Assembly: GCA_029262895.1 (NCBI GenBank)
Contig: JAJCYM010000086.1
Location: forward strand, 62,001 to 126,000
Reading direction: 5' to 3'
Length of the DNA: 64,000 nt
From: Roseivirga sp.
GTDB lineage: Bacteria > Bacteroidota > Bacteroidia > Cytophagales > Cyclobacteriaceae
The translations under genes were made by a program, and so were the position numbers. Below the pieces are notes generated by a model. It was not told the DNA's origin and searched no databases. It was given only the letters and a program-made list of their open reading frames with translations. Shown piece after piece: positions 47,651-58,435 of the stretch. Within the stretch, counting starts at the first letter, position 1. Each line of letters starts with the position of its first letter.

Positions 47651-48205
47651 ATGTCACGAATTGGTAAACAACCGATTAATCTTCCTGAAGGCGTATCTGT
47701 AGACGTATCCGCGGATAATGTGGTTACTGTTAAAGGACCTAAAGGAGAGCTGACCCAGGCAGTACACACTGATATGATTGTCAATGTGGAAGGGGCTGTG
47801 GTTACAGTGGAAAGACCAACCGAACAGAAAAGACACAAAGCATTTCATGGTTTGTATCGCTCATTGCTAAACAACATGGTTGTGGGTGTAAGCGAAGGCT
47901 ACAAGAAAGAGTTGGAACTTGTTGGAGTTGGATACAAAGCAGCCGTGTCCAACAATGTTTTGGAACTGAACCTGGGTTACTCACATAATATTTATGTGGC
48001 TGTACCCGAGGAAGTGAAGACCACAGCAGAAATGTTGAAAGGTAAAAACCCTAAAGTGACATTGGAAAGCAACGACAAAGAGTTGATTGGCCAGGTGGCA
48101 GCAAAAATCAGATCACTGAGAAAAGTAGAGCCTTATAAAGGTAAGGGTGTGAGATTTGTAGGTGAGATTGTAAGAAGAAAGGCTGGTAAAACTGCTGCTA
48201 AATAA
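47651..48205 (+). CDS. rplF: 50S ribosomal protein L6
   Basis: A 184-residue protein at the base of the stalk. It starts [20 protein letters not shown], contains [19 protein letters not shown] and [20 protein letters not shown], and the C-terminal [20 protein letters not shown]. Canonical length, 12 bp after rpsH. Confidence 0.99.
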   Translation: MSRIGKQPINLPEGVSVDVSADNVVTVKGPKGELTQAVHTDMIVNVEGAVVTVERPTEQKRHKAFHGLYRSLLNNMVVGVSEGYKKELELVGVGYKAAVSNNVLELNLGYSHNIYVAVPEEVKTTAEMLKGKNPKVTLESNDKELIGQVAAKIRSLRKVEPYKGKGVRFVGEIVRRKAGKTAAK

Positions 48206-48213
48206 TAGGAATC

Positions 48214-48558
48214 ATGGCGACTAGCAAGAGTAGAAAAAGAATTAAGAGAAGTATTAGAAAGAAAATCAGCGGAACTCCTGACAGACCAAGGATCTCGGTT
48301 TTCAAAAGTAATAAAAGAATATATGCTCAGATCATAGACGATTTGAACGGTAGTACTTTAGTGGCAGCCTCTTCTTCAGAATTGGGTGATGCTAAAAATA
48401 CAAACGTTGAATTGTCCAAGGAAGTGGGTAAGAAATTAGCAGAGAAAGCTGTTGAAGCAGGTATCACAAGTGTGATTTTTGATAGAAATGGCTATGTATA
48501 TCATGGTAAAGTAAAGGCTTTGGCAGATGGTGCCCGAGAAGGAGGCCTTAAATTTTAA
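48214..48558 (+). CDS. rplR: 50S ribosomal protein L18
   Basis: A 114-residue 5S rRNA-binding protein. It has a basic start ([20 protein letters not shown]), [20 protein letters not shown], and the C-terminal [20 protein letters not shown] with AREGGLKF. Normal length, 6 bp before rpsE. Confidence 0.99.
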   Translation: MATSKSRKRIKRSIRKKISGTPDRPRISVFKSNKRIYAQIIDDLNGSTLVAASSSELGDAKNTNVELSKEVGKKLAEKAVEAGITSVIFDRNGYVYHGKVKALADGAREGGLKF

Positions 48559-48564
48559 TCGACT

Positions 48565-49083
48565 ATGTCTGAAAGAAATATCAAAGCGATAAAAGCCAGC
48601 GAAATCGACCTTAAAGAAAAGGTCGTAGCCATTAAGCGTGTAGCTAAAGTGGTGAAAGGTGGTAGAAGATTTAGCTTCTCTGCAATTGTAGTGGTAGGTG
48701 ATGGCAATGGAGTTGTTGGATACGGATTGGGTAAGGCCAATGAAGTTACAGACGCCATTACAAAGGGCATTGACGATGCGAAGAAAAATCTGGTCAAAGT
48801 TCCTCTTTTGAATGGAACAGTGCCACATGAATCTCTGGGTAAGTTCGGGGGAGGTTTTGTGCTTGTAAAGCCAGCTTCTCAAGGTACTGGAGTAATTGCT
48901 GGTGGTGCTATGCGTGCTGTTTTTGAAAGTGCGGGTATTCATAATGTATTGGCAAAATCTAAGGGGTCTTCAAACCCACATAATGTGGTGAAAGCTACCT
49001 TTGATGCCTTGTTAAGTATGAGAGATGCCTATACTGTTGCGCAGCAAAGAGGAATAGAGTTGTCTAAAGTTTTTAATGGATAA
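48565..49083 (+). CDS. rpsE: 30S ribosomal protein S5
   Basis: A 172-residue fidelity and helicase-site protein. It shows [40 protein letters not shown], and the C-terminal domain [20 protein letters not shown] followed by [17 protein letters not shown]. Normal length, 3 bp before rpmD. Confidence 0.99.
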   Translation: MSERNIKAIKASEIDLKEKVVAIKRVAKVVKGGRRFSFSAIVVVGDGNGVVGYGLGKANEVTDAITKGIDDAKKNLVKVPLLNGTVPHESLGKFGGGFVLVKPASQGTGVIAGGAMRAVFESAGIHNVLAKSKGSSNPHNVVKATFDALLSMRDAYTVAQQRGIELSKVFNG

Positions 49084-49086
49084 GTC

Positions 49087-49266
49087 ATGGCTAAGGTTCA
49101 GATCACACAAACAAGAAGTACAATCAAGAGACCCGAAAGGCAGAAGAGAACAATCAAAGCCTTGGGACTTGGTAAAATCAACCGGACAGTAGAAGTTGAA
49201 ATGACTTCACAAATTGCCGGAATGATTAACAAGGTAAATCATTTAGTATCTGTAAAGGAACTGTAA
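49087..49266 (+). CDS. rpmD: 50S ribosomal protein L30
   Basis: A 59-residue protein read directly from the ATG at 49087: [20 protein letters not shown], then a [19 protein letters not shown] segment, ending [10 protein letters not shown] and TAA. Both the sequence and the position between rpsE and rplO fit L30, which has a single ferredoxin-like domain. One base separates its stop from the rplO ATG. Confidence 0.98.
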   Translation: MAKVQITQTRSTIKRPERQKRTIKALGLGKINRTVEVEMTSQIAGMINKVNHLVSVKEL

Positions 49267-49267
49267 G

Positions 49268-49720
49268 ATGAAACTGAATACATTAACACCTGCCGAAGGT
49301 TCTACTAAGAATAGCAAAAGAATTGGTAGAGGTCAAGGATCCGGAAGAGGAGGCACCTCAACAAGAGGGCATAATGGAGCGAAGTCCAGATCAGGATATT
49401 CAAGAAAGGAAGGCTTTGAAGGAGGGCAAATGCCTCTGCAAAGACGTGTTCCTAAATTTGGATTTACCAACCCGAACCGAGTTGAATATAAAGGTATCAA
49501 CCTTGATTCAATTCAGGCCTTGGTTGATAAGACTAAAGGTAAAATGACCAAAATTGACAATCAGGTATTGGTTGAAAATGGTTTGGCCGGCAAGAATGAT
49601 TTGATCAAGATTTTGGGAAGAGGAGAGTTAAATGCTAAAGTGGATATGACAGCCCATAAATTTTCAGCAACAGCTGCGGCTGCCATAGAAAAGGCTGGGG
49701 GAACCGTTACAACACTCTAA
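49268..49720 (+). CDS. rplO: 50S ribosomal protein L15
   Basis: A 150-residue late-assembly protein. The N-terminal extended part has KLNTLTPAEGSTKNSKRIGR and GQGSGRGGTSTRGHNGAKSR, FEGGQMPLQRRVPKFGF follows, and the globular C-terminus ends AAAAIEKAGGTVTTL. Normal length, 4 bp before secY as in most bacteria. Confidence 0.99.
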   Translation: MKLNTLTPAEGSTKNSKRIGRGQGSGRGGTSTRGHNGAKSRSGYSRKEGFEGGQMPLQRRVPKFGFTNPNRVEYKGINLDSIQALVDKTKGKMTKIDNQVLVENGLAGKNDLIKILGRGELNAKVDMTAHKFSATAAAAIEKAGGTVTTL

Positions 49721-49724
49721 TTCT

Positions 49725-51050
49725 ATGAAGAAGTTTATCACTACCATAAAGAACATATTCTCAATTGAGGAGCTAAGAAACAGAATCCTGGCTACACTGG
49801 GATTCCTTGTCATTTTCAGACTTGGTTCTTTCGTAGTGCTTCCTGGGGTAGACCCTAGCCTGCTAACAGATACTGATGGTGGGGTTTTGGGAATATTGAA
49901 TACCCTATTGGGAGGATCGTTTAGCCGAGCCTCTATTTTTGGATTAGGTATAATGCCTTATATCTCTGCATCCATTGTGATTCAGTTGATGACAGTGGCA
50001 GTACCTAGCTTCCAGAAAATGCAAAAAGAGGGAGAGTCAGGTAGAAAGAAGATCACCCAGATTACCAGGGTATTGACCATTTTGGTTACTCTGGCACAAA
50101 GTATTGGTTACTTGAAAGTGGCTATTCCACCAGAAGCCATTTCTCAAACCATCGATCCTACTTTCTTCACTATATCCTCAATGATCCTGTTAACATCAGG
50201 AACTATGTTCTGCATGTGGTTAGGAGAAAAGATCACTGATAAAGGTATCGGTAACGGTATCTCAATGTTGATCATGATCGGTATCATTTCTGCCCTGCCT
50301 ACTGCAGCCTATATTGAGATCGTTCAACAAAACGGAATTTCAAGAGCACTGTTTACCGTAGTTGAATTGGTAGTGTTGTTCTTTATCGTAGTGGTTACAG
50401 TAGCCTTGGTACAGGCAACAAGACGAATCCCCGTTCAGTATGCCAAGCAGGTAGTAGGCGGAAAGATATATGGAGGCCAGCGTCAGTTCATCCCTTTGAA
50501 GGTGAATGCCTCAGGAGTAATGCCAATTATCTTTGCACAAGCATTGATGATTTTGCCAACACTATTGGCAGGAATATGGATAAATACAAGTGATCTGGCC
50601 AACTCGATTAATACGGCATTTTCGAATCCGACATCCTGGCAATACAATACTCTGTTTGCTGTGCTGATTATACTATTTACGTTCTTCTACACAGCCATTA
50701 CGGTGAATCCATCGAATATTTCGGATGACTTGAAACGAAGTGGAGGTTTCATTCCTGGAATCAAACCAGGTGCCCCTACCAAAGAGTTTATCGGAAATGT
50801 ATTGGATAAAATAACACTTCCCGGATCAATCTTTCTTGCTATAATAGCGATCATTCCTGCGTTTGCGCAAATTGCTGGTGTATCAGCACAATTCTCGCAA
50901 TTCTTTGGAGGTACTTCGCTATTGATTATGGTAGGTGTGATCCTGGATACTTTGCAACAAATAGAAAGCTACTTATTGATGAGACACTACGAAGGCATGA
51001 TGAAGTCAGGCAAGATGAGAGGTAGATCTCAGAATGTAGCTGTTGCATAA
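49725..51050 (+). CDS. secY: Preprotein translocase subunit SecY
   Basis: A 441-residue ten-helix channel of the Sec translocon; its partner SecE is at 24831. Features include the N-terminal amphipathic part, the plug and helix 2 region (GIMPYISASIVIQLMTVAVP), EKITDKGIGNGISMLIMIGI, the cytoplasmic loop RIPVQYAKQVVGGKIYGGQR, the IPLKVNASGVMPIIFAQALM segment, and GGFIPGIKPGAPTKEFI. Length is normal. It is in the spc cluster. Confidence 0.99.
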   Translation: MKKFITTIKNIFSIEELRNRILATLGFLVIFRLGSFVVLPGVDPSLLTDTDGGVLGILNTLLGGSFSRASIFGLGIMPYISASIVIQLMTVAVPSFQKMQKEGESGRKKITQITRVLTILVTLAQSIGYLKVAIPPEAISQTIDPTFFTISSMILLTSGTMFCMWLGEKITDKGIGNGISMLIMIGIISALPTAAYIEIVQQNGISRALFTVVELVVLFFIVVVTVALVQATRRIPVQYAKQVVGGKIYGGQRQFIPLKVNASGVMPIIFAQALMILPTLLAGIWINTSDLANSINTAFSNPTSWQYNTLFAVLIILFTFFYTAITVNPSNISDDLKRSGGFIPGIKPGAPTKEFIGNVLDKITLPGSIFLAIIAIIPAFAQIAGVSAQFSQFFGGTSLLIMVGVILDTLQQIESYLLMRHYEGMMKSGKMRGRSQNVAVA

Positions 51051-51051
51051 A

Positions 51052-51825
51052 ATGATCTTATATAAGACCGAAGAAGAGATTCAGCTGATTCGGGAGAGTG
51101 CTGATATTTTAGGCAGAGCTCACGGAGAAGTAGCCAAGCTTGTAAAAGCAGGAGCAAAAACAAAAGACCTGGATAAAGTGGCAGATGACTTTATCCGAGA
51201 CCATGGGGGAAGCCCCTCGTTCAAAGGTTATAATGGATTTCCATCTGCGCTCTGTATATCTGAGAACGAACAAGTTGTTCATGGATTTCCGAGTGAATAC
51301 GAATTAAAAGACGGTGATATAATCTCGATAGATTGTGGAGTCTTCTACAAAGGTTTTCATAGCGATTCCGCTTATACCTATCCAGTAGGAGAAATTTCCC
51401 CAGAGATCATGTCGCTTCTTAAAGCAACGAAAGAGTCGTTGTATGAAGGTATTGAGCAAGCCAAATTCGGCAATAGAATGGGAGACGTAAGTTATGCCAT
51501 TCAGAAATATGTCGAAGACCGTGGTTACACGGTAGTGAGAGAATTGGTTGGGCATGGATTGGGGAGAAATCTGCATGAAAGTCCTGAAGTTCCAAACTAT
51601 GGTAAGCGAGGTCGAGGACCGAAACTTCAAGATGGGTTGGTGATTGCCATTGAACCCATGGTGAACCTAGGCACTCGAAACATTGTGCAGGAAAGCGATG
51701 GCTGGACCATCAGAACGAGGGATAGAAAACCTTCGGCTCATTATGAGCATACTGTGGCAGTGTTTAAGGACAGAACGGAAGTTCTGACCACACATAAATA
51801 TATAGAAGAAGTATTTAAACTGTAA
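51052..51825 (+). CDS. map: Type I methionine aminopeptidase
   Basis: A 257-residue pita-bread-fold metallopeptidase that removes initiator methionine. The metal ligands lie in [20 protein letters not shown] (two Asp), [19 protein letters not shown] (His), AIEPMVNLG (Glu) and YEHTVAVFK. The frame is open from a TTG inside secY, but the ATG at 51052, one base past the secY stop, gives the standard start [16 protein letters not shown]. It lies between secY and infA. Confidence 0.97.
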   Translation: MILYKTEEEIQLIRESADILGRAHGEVAKLVKAGAKTKDLDKVADDFIRDHGGSPSFKGYNGFPSALCISENEQVVHGFPSEYELKDGDIISIDCGVFYKGFHSDSAYTYPVGEISPEIMSLLKATKESLYEGIEQAKFGNRMGDVSYAIQKYVEDRGYTVVRELVGHGLGRNLHESPEVPNYGKRGRGPKLQDGLVIAIEPMVNLGTRNIVQESDGWTIRTRDRKPSAHYEHTVAVFKDRTEVLTTHKYIEEVFKL

Positions 51826-51826
51826 A

Positions 51827-52045
51827 ATGGCTAAGCAAGCGTCTATTGAACAAGATGGGACAATACTAGAAGCATTGTCAAATGCAATGTTTCGTGTCGA
51901 GCTTGAGAATGGGCACATTGTAACTGCGCATATCTCAGGTAAAATGAGAATGCACTACATTAAAATATTACCGGGTGACAAAGTAAAACTTGAAATGTCG
52001 CCTTACGATTTGAGCAAAGGAAGAATAACTTATAGATATAAATAG
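51827..52045 (+). CDS. infA: Translation initiation factor IF-1
   Basis: A 72-residue S1/OB-fold protein that occupies the A site during initiation. It shows [60 protein letters not shown] and [12 protein letters not shown]. Length is standard. One base separates it from map. Confidence 0.99.
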   Translation: MAKQASIEQDGTILEALSNAMFRVELENGHIVTAHISGKMRMHYIKILPGDKVKLEMSPYDLSKGRITYRYK

Positions 52046-52050
52046 AACAG

Positions 52051-52167
52051 ATGAAAGTTAGAGCATCTATAAAGAAGCGTAGCGTTGACTGCAAGATTAT
52101 CCGCAGAAACGGAAAGCTATACGTGATTAACAAAAAGAATCCTCGATTCAAACAAAGACAAGGATAG
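52051..52167 (+). CDS. rpmJ: 50S ribosomal protein L36 (zinc-free form)
   Basis: A 38-residue protein read from the ATG at 52051: [20 protein letters not shown], then [18 protein letters not shown] and TAG. It has only one of the metal-ligand residues (Cys14) of the zinc-binding form, so it is the metal-free C-minus type. It lies between infA and rpsM, the usual place. Confidence 0.98.
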   Translation: MKVRASIKKRSVDCKIIRRNGKLYVINKKNPRFKQRQG

Positions 52168-52169
52168 TT

Positions 52170-52547
52170 ATGGCAAGAATTTCAGGAGTAGATATTCCAG
52201 ATCACAAGAGAGTCGAAATTGGGTTAACCTATATTTTCGGAGTCGGTCGAAGCTCTTCTAATTATATTTTAGAAAAGGCTGGCATTGATATCAATACTAA
52301 AATTGGTGAGCTGGATGACGAGCAGCAAAAAGCGATCCGTACCATCATCAGTGAAGAGTTTAAGGTAGAGGGTGTTTTAAAATCAGAAGTGCAATTGAAC
52401 ATCAAGCGATTGTTGGACATTGGTTGCTACAGAGGTTTGAGACACAGAAGAGGGCTTCCAGTAAGAGGCCAGCATACCAAAAATAACTCTAGAACAAGAA
52501 AGGGTAAAAGAAAAACTGTTGCTAACAAAAAAATAGCGACTAAGTAG
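52170..52547 (+). CDS. rpsM: 30S ribosomal protein S13
   Basis: A 125-residue head protein contacting the P-site tRNA. It has [38 protein letters not shown], and [20 protein letters not shown] with the basic [17 protein letters not shown] tail. Normal length, 2 bp after rpmJ. Confidence 0.99.
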   Translation: MARISGVDIPDHKRVEIGLTYIFGVGRSSSNYILEKAGIDINTKIGELDDEQQKAIRTIISEEFKVEGVLKSEVQLNIKRLLDIGCYRGLRHRRGLPVRGQHTKNNSRTRKGKRKTVANKKIATK

Positions 52548-52586
52548 AGAAACTGCGGTTTTTCTGACCAAGAAAATATTTTAGAA

Positions 52587-52979
52587 ATGGCTGAAAAGAG
52601 AAAAGATAAAGCTAAAAAGCGAGTAGTTAGAGTTGAGGCTGTTGGCCAGGCGCACATTAAAGCGTCTTTCAACAACATCATCATCTCATTGACTAATCTG
52701 CAGGGACAGGTTATTTCCTGGGCATCTGCAGGAAAGATGGGTTTCAAGGGTTCTAAAAAGAACACCCCATACGCAGCTCAAATGGCGGCCTCGGATTGTG
52801 CTCAAAAAGCACACGACCTAGGTTTGAGAAAAGTTGAGGTCTTTGTAAAAGGACCAGGATCAGGCAGAGAATCTGCCATCAGAACAATCCAGAATACTGG
52901 AATTGAAGTAACAATGATTAAGGATGTTACTCCATTACCACACAATGGATGTCGTCCACCGAAACGTAGAAGAGTTTAA
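52587..52979 (+). CDS. rpsK: 30S ribosomal protein S11
   Basis: A 130-residue platform protein. It shows a basic start ([20 protein letters not shown]), [40 protein letters not shown], and the C-terminal [17 protein letters not shown]. Canonical. It lies between rpsM and rpsD. Confidence 0.99.
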   Translation: MAEKRKDKAKKRVVRVEAVGQAHIKASFNNIIISLTNLQGQVISWASAGKMGFKGSKKNTPYAAQMAASDCAQKAHDLGLRKVEVFVKGPGSGRESAIRTIQNTGIEVTMIKDVTPLPHNGCRPPKRRRV

Positions 52980-52988
52980 TTTATAGTA

Positions 52989-53594
52989 ATGGCAAGATAT
53001 AGAGGGCCTAAGGCCAAGATCGCTAGGAGATTCAACGATCCTATTTTTGGTCACAGTAAAGCATTACAGAAGAAAGGCTACCCACCCGGACAACACGGGA
53101 GAAGTAGAAGAAGAAAGCAATCTGAATATGCAGTCCAGTTAATGGAGAAGCAAAAAGCTAAGTACACTTATGGTGTGTTGGAGCGTCAGTTTGCTAACCT
53201 TTTTGATAAAGCTTCAAGAAAAGACGGTATTACTGGTGAAAACCTCCTTCAATTGTTGGAAGCAAGATTGGATAATACAGTTTTCAGGATGGGGATTTCC
53301 CCAACCAGAAGAGGAGCCAGACAATTGGTTTCTCACAAGCACATCACGGTGAATGGTGAATTGGTTAACATTCCATCATTTTCAGTAAAACCAGGTGATG
53401 TTATTGGTGTTAGAGAGAAGTCTAAATCTCTTGAAGCAATTACAGACAGTTTAGCTGCAAATGCTGCGCAAAAATATCCATGGATAGAGTGGAATGGCGC
53501 TGATATGACCGGTAAGTTGGTAAATCTTCCTGTAAGGGATGAGATTCCTGAGAATATCAAGGAACAGCTTATTGTCGAGCTTTACTCTAAATAA
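52989..53594 (+). CDS. rpsD: 30S ribosomal protein S4
   Basis: A 201-residue assembly-initiating protein. It has [40 protein letters not shown], and the S4 RNA-binding domain [20 protein letters not shown] with [20 protein letters not shown]. No zinc-binding cysteines are present. It lies before rpoA as in many bacteria. Confidence 0.99.
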   Translation: MARYRGPKAKIARRFNDPIFGHSKALQKKGYPPGQHGRSRRRKQSEYAVQLMEKQKAKYTYGVLERQFANLFDKASRKDGITGENLLQLLEARLDNTVFRMGISPTRRGARQLVSHKHITVNGELVNIPSFSVKPGDVIGVREKSKSLEAITDSLAANAAQKYPWIEWNGADMTGKLVNLPVRDEIPENIKEQLIVELYSK

Positions 53595-53624
53595 TCATTT
53601 TAAGAAACTTAAATACTTAAGAAT

Positions 53625-54614
53625 ATGTCAATACTTGCATTTCAAATCCCGGAAAAGGTAGTGATGGAGAAGGCTGATGACTTTCACGGTCTGTTCACCT
53701 TCAAACCATTAGAAAAAGGCTACGGGGTTACAATTGGTAATGCATTGAGGAGAATCTTGCTTTCCTCTTTGGAAGGATATGCCATCACCGGTATCAAAGT
53801 ACCAGGTGTGTTGCATGAATTCTCTACAGTCGATGGTGTTGTAGAAGATGTATCGGAAATGATCTTGAATCTGAAACAAGTAAGATTCAAAAAAATCTCT
53901 GATACTGTAGATAGCAAAATCAATGTGACCGTTGAAGGTCAGGATGTTCTAACTGCTGGAGATATCGGTAAATTCACCAGCTCTTATGAGATCCTAAACC
54001 CTGATGATGTTGTTTGTCACCTCGAAACTTCTACGAAGTTTGAAATTGAGTTGACTGTTGAGAAAGGCAGAGGATATCTTCCTGCTGAAGAAAACAGACC
54101 ATCAGAGCAAGTTTTCGGATTCATTCCAATCGATGCGATTTTCACTCCAATTAAGAATGTGAAATACAGCGTTGAAAACACAAGGGTTGAACAAAAGACT
54201 GACTACGAAATGTTGATTTTGGATATTGAGACTGACGGATCAATACATCCAGAAAATGCATTAAAAGGAGCAGCAAATATCTTGATCCAACACTTCATGT
54301 TGTTCTCAGATCAGAGCATGATCTTGGAAACTGGTGCTTTGGATGAGCCTGAGCAGGTGGATGAAGAAATGCTTCACATGCGTAAGCTGTTGAAAACACA
54401 ACTGAACGATTTGGATCTATCTGTAAGAGCCTACAACTGCTTGAAAGCTGCTGATGTAAGAACATTGGGAGATCTTGTAAGGTTGGAAATCTCTGACATG
54501 ATGAAATTCAGAAACTTCGGTAAAAAGTCTTTGGCTGAATTAGAGCAACTTGTCGCTGACAAGAATCTTACCTTCGGAATGGACCTTGGTAAGTATAAAT
54601 TAGAGGAGGAATAA
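53625..54614 (+). CDS. rpoA: DNA-directed RNA polymerase subunit alpha
   Basis: A 329-residue alpha subunit. The N-terminal assembly domain has [40 protein letters not shown], and [20 protein letters not shown]. The C-terminal DNA-binding domain has [20 protein letters not shown] and [20 protein letters not shown]. Full length. It stops 3 bp before rplQ. Confidence 0.99.
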   Translation: MSILAFQIPEKVVMEKADDFHGLFTFKPLEKGYGVTIGNALRRILLSSLEGYAITGIKVPGVLHEFSTVDGVVEDVSEMILNLKQVRFKKISDTVDSKINVTVEGQDVLTAGDIGKFTSSYEILNPDDVVCHLETSTKFEIELTVEKGRGYLPAEENRPSEQVFGFIPIDAIFTPIKNVKYSVENTRVEQKTDYEMLILDIETDGSIHPENALKGAANILIQHFMLFSDQSMILETGALDEPEQVDEEMLHMRKLLKTQLNDLDLSVRAYNCLKAADVRTLGDLVRLEISDMMKFRNFGKKSLAELEQLVADKNLTFGMDLGKYKLEEE

Positions 54615-54617
54615 ACA

Positions 54618-55406
54618 ATGAGACACGGGAAGAAATTTAATCATTTGAGTAGAACAGCACCGCATAGAAAGGCGATGCTTTCTAACATGTCTTCTTCTTT
54701 GATTGAACATAAAAGGATTTCTACTACTGTAGCCAAAGCGAAAGCCTTGAGAAAGTATGTAGAACCGTTGATTACTAAAGCAAAGACGGATACGACTCAC
54801 TCTAGAAGAGTTGTTTTCTCTTATCTTCAGAACAAAGAGTCAATCACAGAGCTTTTCGGGGACGTTGCGAATAAAGTAGCGAACAGACCGGGTGGTTATA
54901 CAAGAATTATCAGAACAGGCAACAGGCTTGGTGATAATGCCGAAATGTGTATCATCGAATTAGTTGACTACAACGAAAACTTGTTGACTGACGCTACTCC
55001 TACTAAGAAGAAGAGAAGCAGAAGAGGCGGTAAGAAAAAATCTGAGGCTACACCAGCAGTTGATGGAGTAGTGGAAGAGGCAGAGGTTGTAGAAGCAGCT
55101 GATGATACGACAGAGGAAGCAGTGGTAGAGGAATCTGCTGAAGAAACTGTTGAGGAAGTTGTGGCCGAGGATACCGAAGAAGTCATAGAAGAACCTGTTG
55201 CAGAAGTTGAAGAAGTTGTTGCTGAAGCAGAAGAAGTAGTGGAAGAGCCTACTGCGGAAGTAGAAGAGGTTGTTGCTGAAGTGGAAGAAGTGGTTGAAGA
55301 ACCCGCTGCTGAAGTAGAAGAAACTCCGGAAGCAAGTGCAGAAGGAGATGATTCAGAAGCCGCTTCTGAAGACTCAGGAGAAGAAGAAAAGAAAGACGGA
55401 GAATAG
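54618..55406 (+). CDS. rplQ: 50S ribosomal protein L17 with long acidic repeat tail
   Basis: A 262-residue protein. Residues 1-125 are a normal L17 ([60 protein letters not shown]). A basic linker ([14 protein letters not shown], 130-143) then leads to about 115 residues very rich in Glu, Val and Ala, including an 18-residue tandem repeat at 177-230. E. coli L17 has 127 residues. Extended L17 tails are known in Bacteroidota, but their role is not known to me. It is the last gene of the ribosomal operon, closed by a terminator. Confidence 0.98.
   Translation: MRHGKKFNHLSRTAPHRKAMLSNMSSSLIEHKRISTTVAKAKALRKYVEPLITKAKTDTTHSRRVVFSYLQNKESITELFGDVANKVANRPGGYTRIIRTGNRLGDNAEMCIIELVDYNENLLTDATPTKKKRSRRGGKKKSEATPAVDGVVEEAEVVEAADDTTEEAVVEESAEETVEEVVAEDTEEVIEEPVAEVEEVVAEAEEVVEEPTAEVEEVVAEVEEVVEEPAAEVEETPEASAEGDDSEAASEDSGEEEKKDGE
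55146..55307 (+). repeat. 54-bp coding tandem repeat in the rplQ tail
   Basis: Three consecutive 54-bp units encode [18 protein letters not shown]-like peptides. Units 2 (55200-55253) and 3 (55254-55307) differ at two residues (A/V and T/A); unit 1 is more diverged ([18 protein letters not shown]). Such a repeat can change copy number by slippage. Confidence 0.75.
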
Positions 55407-55431
55407 TTGCCTTCCTTTCAAGAATATCTGA

Positions 55432-55462
55432 GGGATTAGACATTATGTTTAATCCCTTTTTT
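55432..55462 (+). terminator. Terminator of the ribosomal operon after rplQ
   Basis: AGGGATTA (55432-55439) pairs with TAATCCCT (55450-55457) over a 10-nt loop, followed by a T run. It lies 25 bp past the rplQ stop. Confidence 0.85.
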
Positions 55463-55465
55463 ATT

Positions 55466-55473
55466 TATTTTTG
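55466..55473 (+). promoter_or_regulatory. -7 box for carA/eno
   Basis: TATTTTTG fits TAnnTTTG; the -33 position has TATG, not TTTG. It would start RNA near 55478, 27 nt before the carA ATG. It directly follows the terminator T run. Confidence 0.45.
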
Positions 55474-55504
55474 CACAACCGAATAAGTCGCACTAATCAC
55501 ATAC

Positions 55505-56614
55505 ATGTCAACAGAAAAATCCAGTGAACAACGAAAGGCAATTCTTCTTTTAGAAGATGGCTCCCAGTTCGAGGGTATTGCCATTGGAAAAATTGGGATA
55601 GCCGGAGGTGAAATCTGCTTTAATACCGGAATGACCGGATACCAGGAGATTTACACAGACCCATCCTACTACGGCCAAATTGTAGTTAATACCACCTCTC
55701 ATATCGGGAATTATGGGGTAGAAGATGACGAGCAGGAGTCAGATGCACCCAAAATCAGAGGTTTGGTGGTCAATACCTTCTCAAAAGATTTCAGTAGAAA
55801 GACTGCCGATGGCTCTCTTCAGGGCTATCTGGAGAAGAACAATATTGTCGGTATATCGGAATTAGATACGAGATTGCTCGTACGACATATCAGAAGCAAG
55901 GGCGCTATGAATGCCGTTATTTGTTCTGAAGAAATTAGCATTGCTGACATCGAGTCAAAGCTGTCTGAAGTACCATCAATGGATGGGTTAGAACTTGCCT
56001 CATTTGTTAGCACTCAGGAACCTTATTATGTAGGTGATGAAAATGCTCCCCACAAGGTAGCCGTGCTTGATATTGGAGTTAAGAAAAGCATCTTGACCAA
56101 TCTGGCCGAAAGGGGTTGCTATCTGAAAGTATTTAATGCGAAAACCTCCTTTGCTGAAATGGAAAGTTGGAATCCTGATGGATATTTCCTGTCCAATGGA
56201 CCTGGAGACCCATCAGCCATGGATTATGCCATCAAGACGGCACAGGAAATAATGGAGACAGACAAGCCCTTATTTGGAATTTGTCTGGGACATCAGGTAA
56301 TCGCCTTGGCCTGTGGTATTTCAACCTTCAAAATGCATAACGGACATCGTGGACTGAACCACCCTGTTAAGAATTTGGTTTCTGGGAAAAGCGAGGTGAC
56401 TTCGCAAAATCATGGTTTTGCCGTGCTTAGAGAAGATGTTGAGGCGTCAGATATTCTTGAAATGACCCATGTTAATTTGAATGACAAAACAGTAGCGGGG
56501 ATTAGGGTAAACGGCAAAAAGACATTCTCAGTTCAGCATCACCCTGAAGCATCACCGGGTCCACATGACTCGCGCTACCTGTTTGATGAATTTATTAATC
56601 TTTTCGAATCATAG
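55505..56614 (+). CDS. carA: Carbamoyl-phosphate synthase small (glutaminase) subunit
   Basis: A 369-residue subunit that frees ammonia from glutamine for carbamoyl phosphate, feeding pyrimidine and arginine synthesis. The N-terminal domain has LEDGSQFEGIAIG and FNTGMTGYQEIYTDPSY. The class I glutaminase domain has FLSNGPGDPSAMDYAI, the nucleophile Cys260 in GICLGHQVIALACG, and the His/Glu pair in QHHPEASPGPHDS. The large subunit carB is not in the window. It is followed 3 bp later by eno. Confidence 0.98.
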   Translation: MSTEKSSEQRKAILLLEDGSQFEGIAIGKIGIAGGEICFNTGMTGYQEIYTDPSYYGQIVVNTTSHIGNYGVEDDEQESDAPKIRGLVVNTFSKDFSRKTADGSLQGYLEKNNIVGISELDTRLLVRHIRSKGAMNAVICSEEISIADIESKLSEVPSMDGLELASFVSTQEPYYVGDENAPHKVAVLDIGVKKSILTNLAERGCYLKVFNAKTSFAEMESWNPDGYFLSNGPGDPSAMDYAIKTAQEIMETDKPLFGICLGHQVIALACGISTFKMHNGHRGLNHPVKNLVSGKSEVTSQNHGFAVLREDVEASDILEMTHVNLNDKTVAGIRVNGKKTFSVQHHPEASPGPHDSRYLFDEFINLFES

Positions 56615-57898
<1,284 letters not shown>

Positions 57899-57914
57899 GA
57901 AATTGGAAAGATAG

Positions 57915-57949
57915 AAAAACGGCTCACCAAACTGGGAGCCGTTTTTTTT
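57915..57949 (+). terminator. eno terminator
   Basis: AAAAACGGCTC pairs with GAGCCGTTTTT over a 9-nt loop, followed by T. A diverged copy of this terminator and its flanks occurs at about 59065-59125, downstream of the lipoprotein gene. Confidence 0.92.
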
Positions 57950-58265
57950 GGTTTATGACCGATACCCGGAAGTTCTTCACAAACTCAGAATATGAAAGCC
58001 GGCTTTATGCGCTAGCCTTTTTATTGTGCGCCACCCTTTTTTATGCTGAATGCTTGCGCCCATAGCTTCAGCGTTGGAGCAGGCACGAAGCATCTTCTAA
58101 AACTCCCTTCGAACTTGGAGCCGCTTTATGCCATCGGTCAGACCGCTCTTTCACAATGCAGATAGCGGTCAGACCGATAACTTGTGGTTCTTCGCAAGCT
58201 CAAAATAGGAAAGCCGGCTTTGTTCACTACCCTTTTTATGCTGAGGCACGAAGCCGCTCATTACT
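57950..58265. repeat. Intergenic repeat block A (two diverged units)
   Basis: This block between eno and the lipoprotein gene has two related units. Shared words include CTTTTTTATGCTGA, GCGTTGGAGCAGGCACGAAG, AAAGCCGGCTTT and CAAACTCAGAATA. The second unit carries the palindrome ATCGGTCAGACCGCT (58133-58147) / AGCGGTCAGACCGAT (58164-58178); in the first unit only GACCGATA remains at the same place. A third unit lies at 59120-59340. No ORF with family features is seen. Confidence 0.8.
58133..58178. repeat. Palindromic element, copy 1
   Basis: A 15-bp inverted repeat with one mismatch around a 16-nt loop (CTTTCACAATGCAGAT). It matches copy 2 at 59129-59174, where the arms are perfect. It resembles a REP-like or very small insertion element, with no coding capacity. 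Confidence 0.7.
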
Positions 58266-58435
58266 TCCAAATCTCCAAATTTGAATTAAATACTGAACTT
58301 AATTTGAATATTAACTGACACTTGACGCTTTGATCCTGCGACTTTTTTTCTTCTTCAAGAATAAATGCGCAATTTGTCTGTATGATACGCAGCCTTTTTG
58401 TAGTCCTGTGAGTATGGTGATTAAACTTTCTTGAA

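Noticed and set aside
48436-48942. Minus-strand frame of 168 codons across rplR/rpsE
   Set aside because: It overlaps two conserved ribosomal genes on the other strand; shadow frame.
55146-55307. Tandem repeat considered as a CRISPR array
   Set aside because: The repeats are contiguous, in frame and coding, with no spacers.
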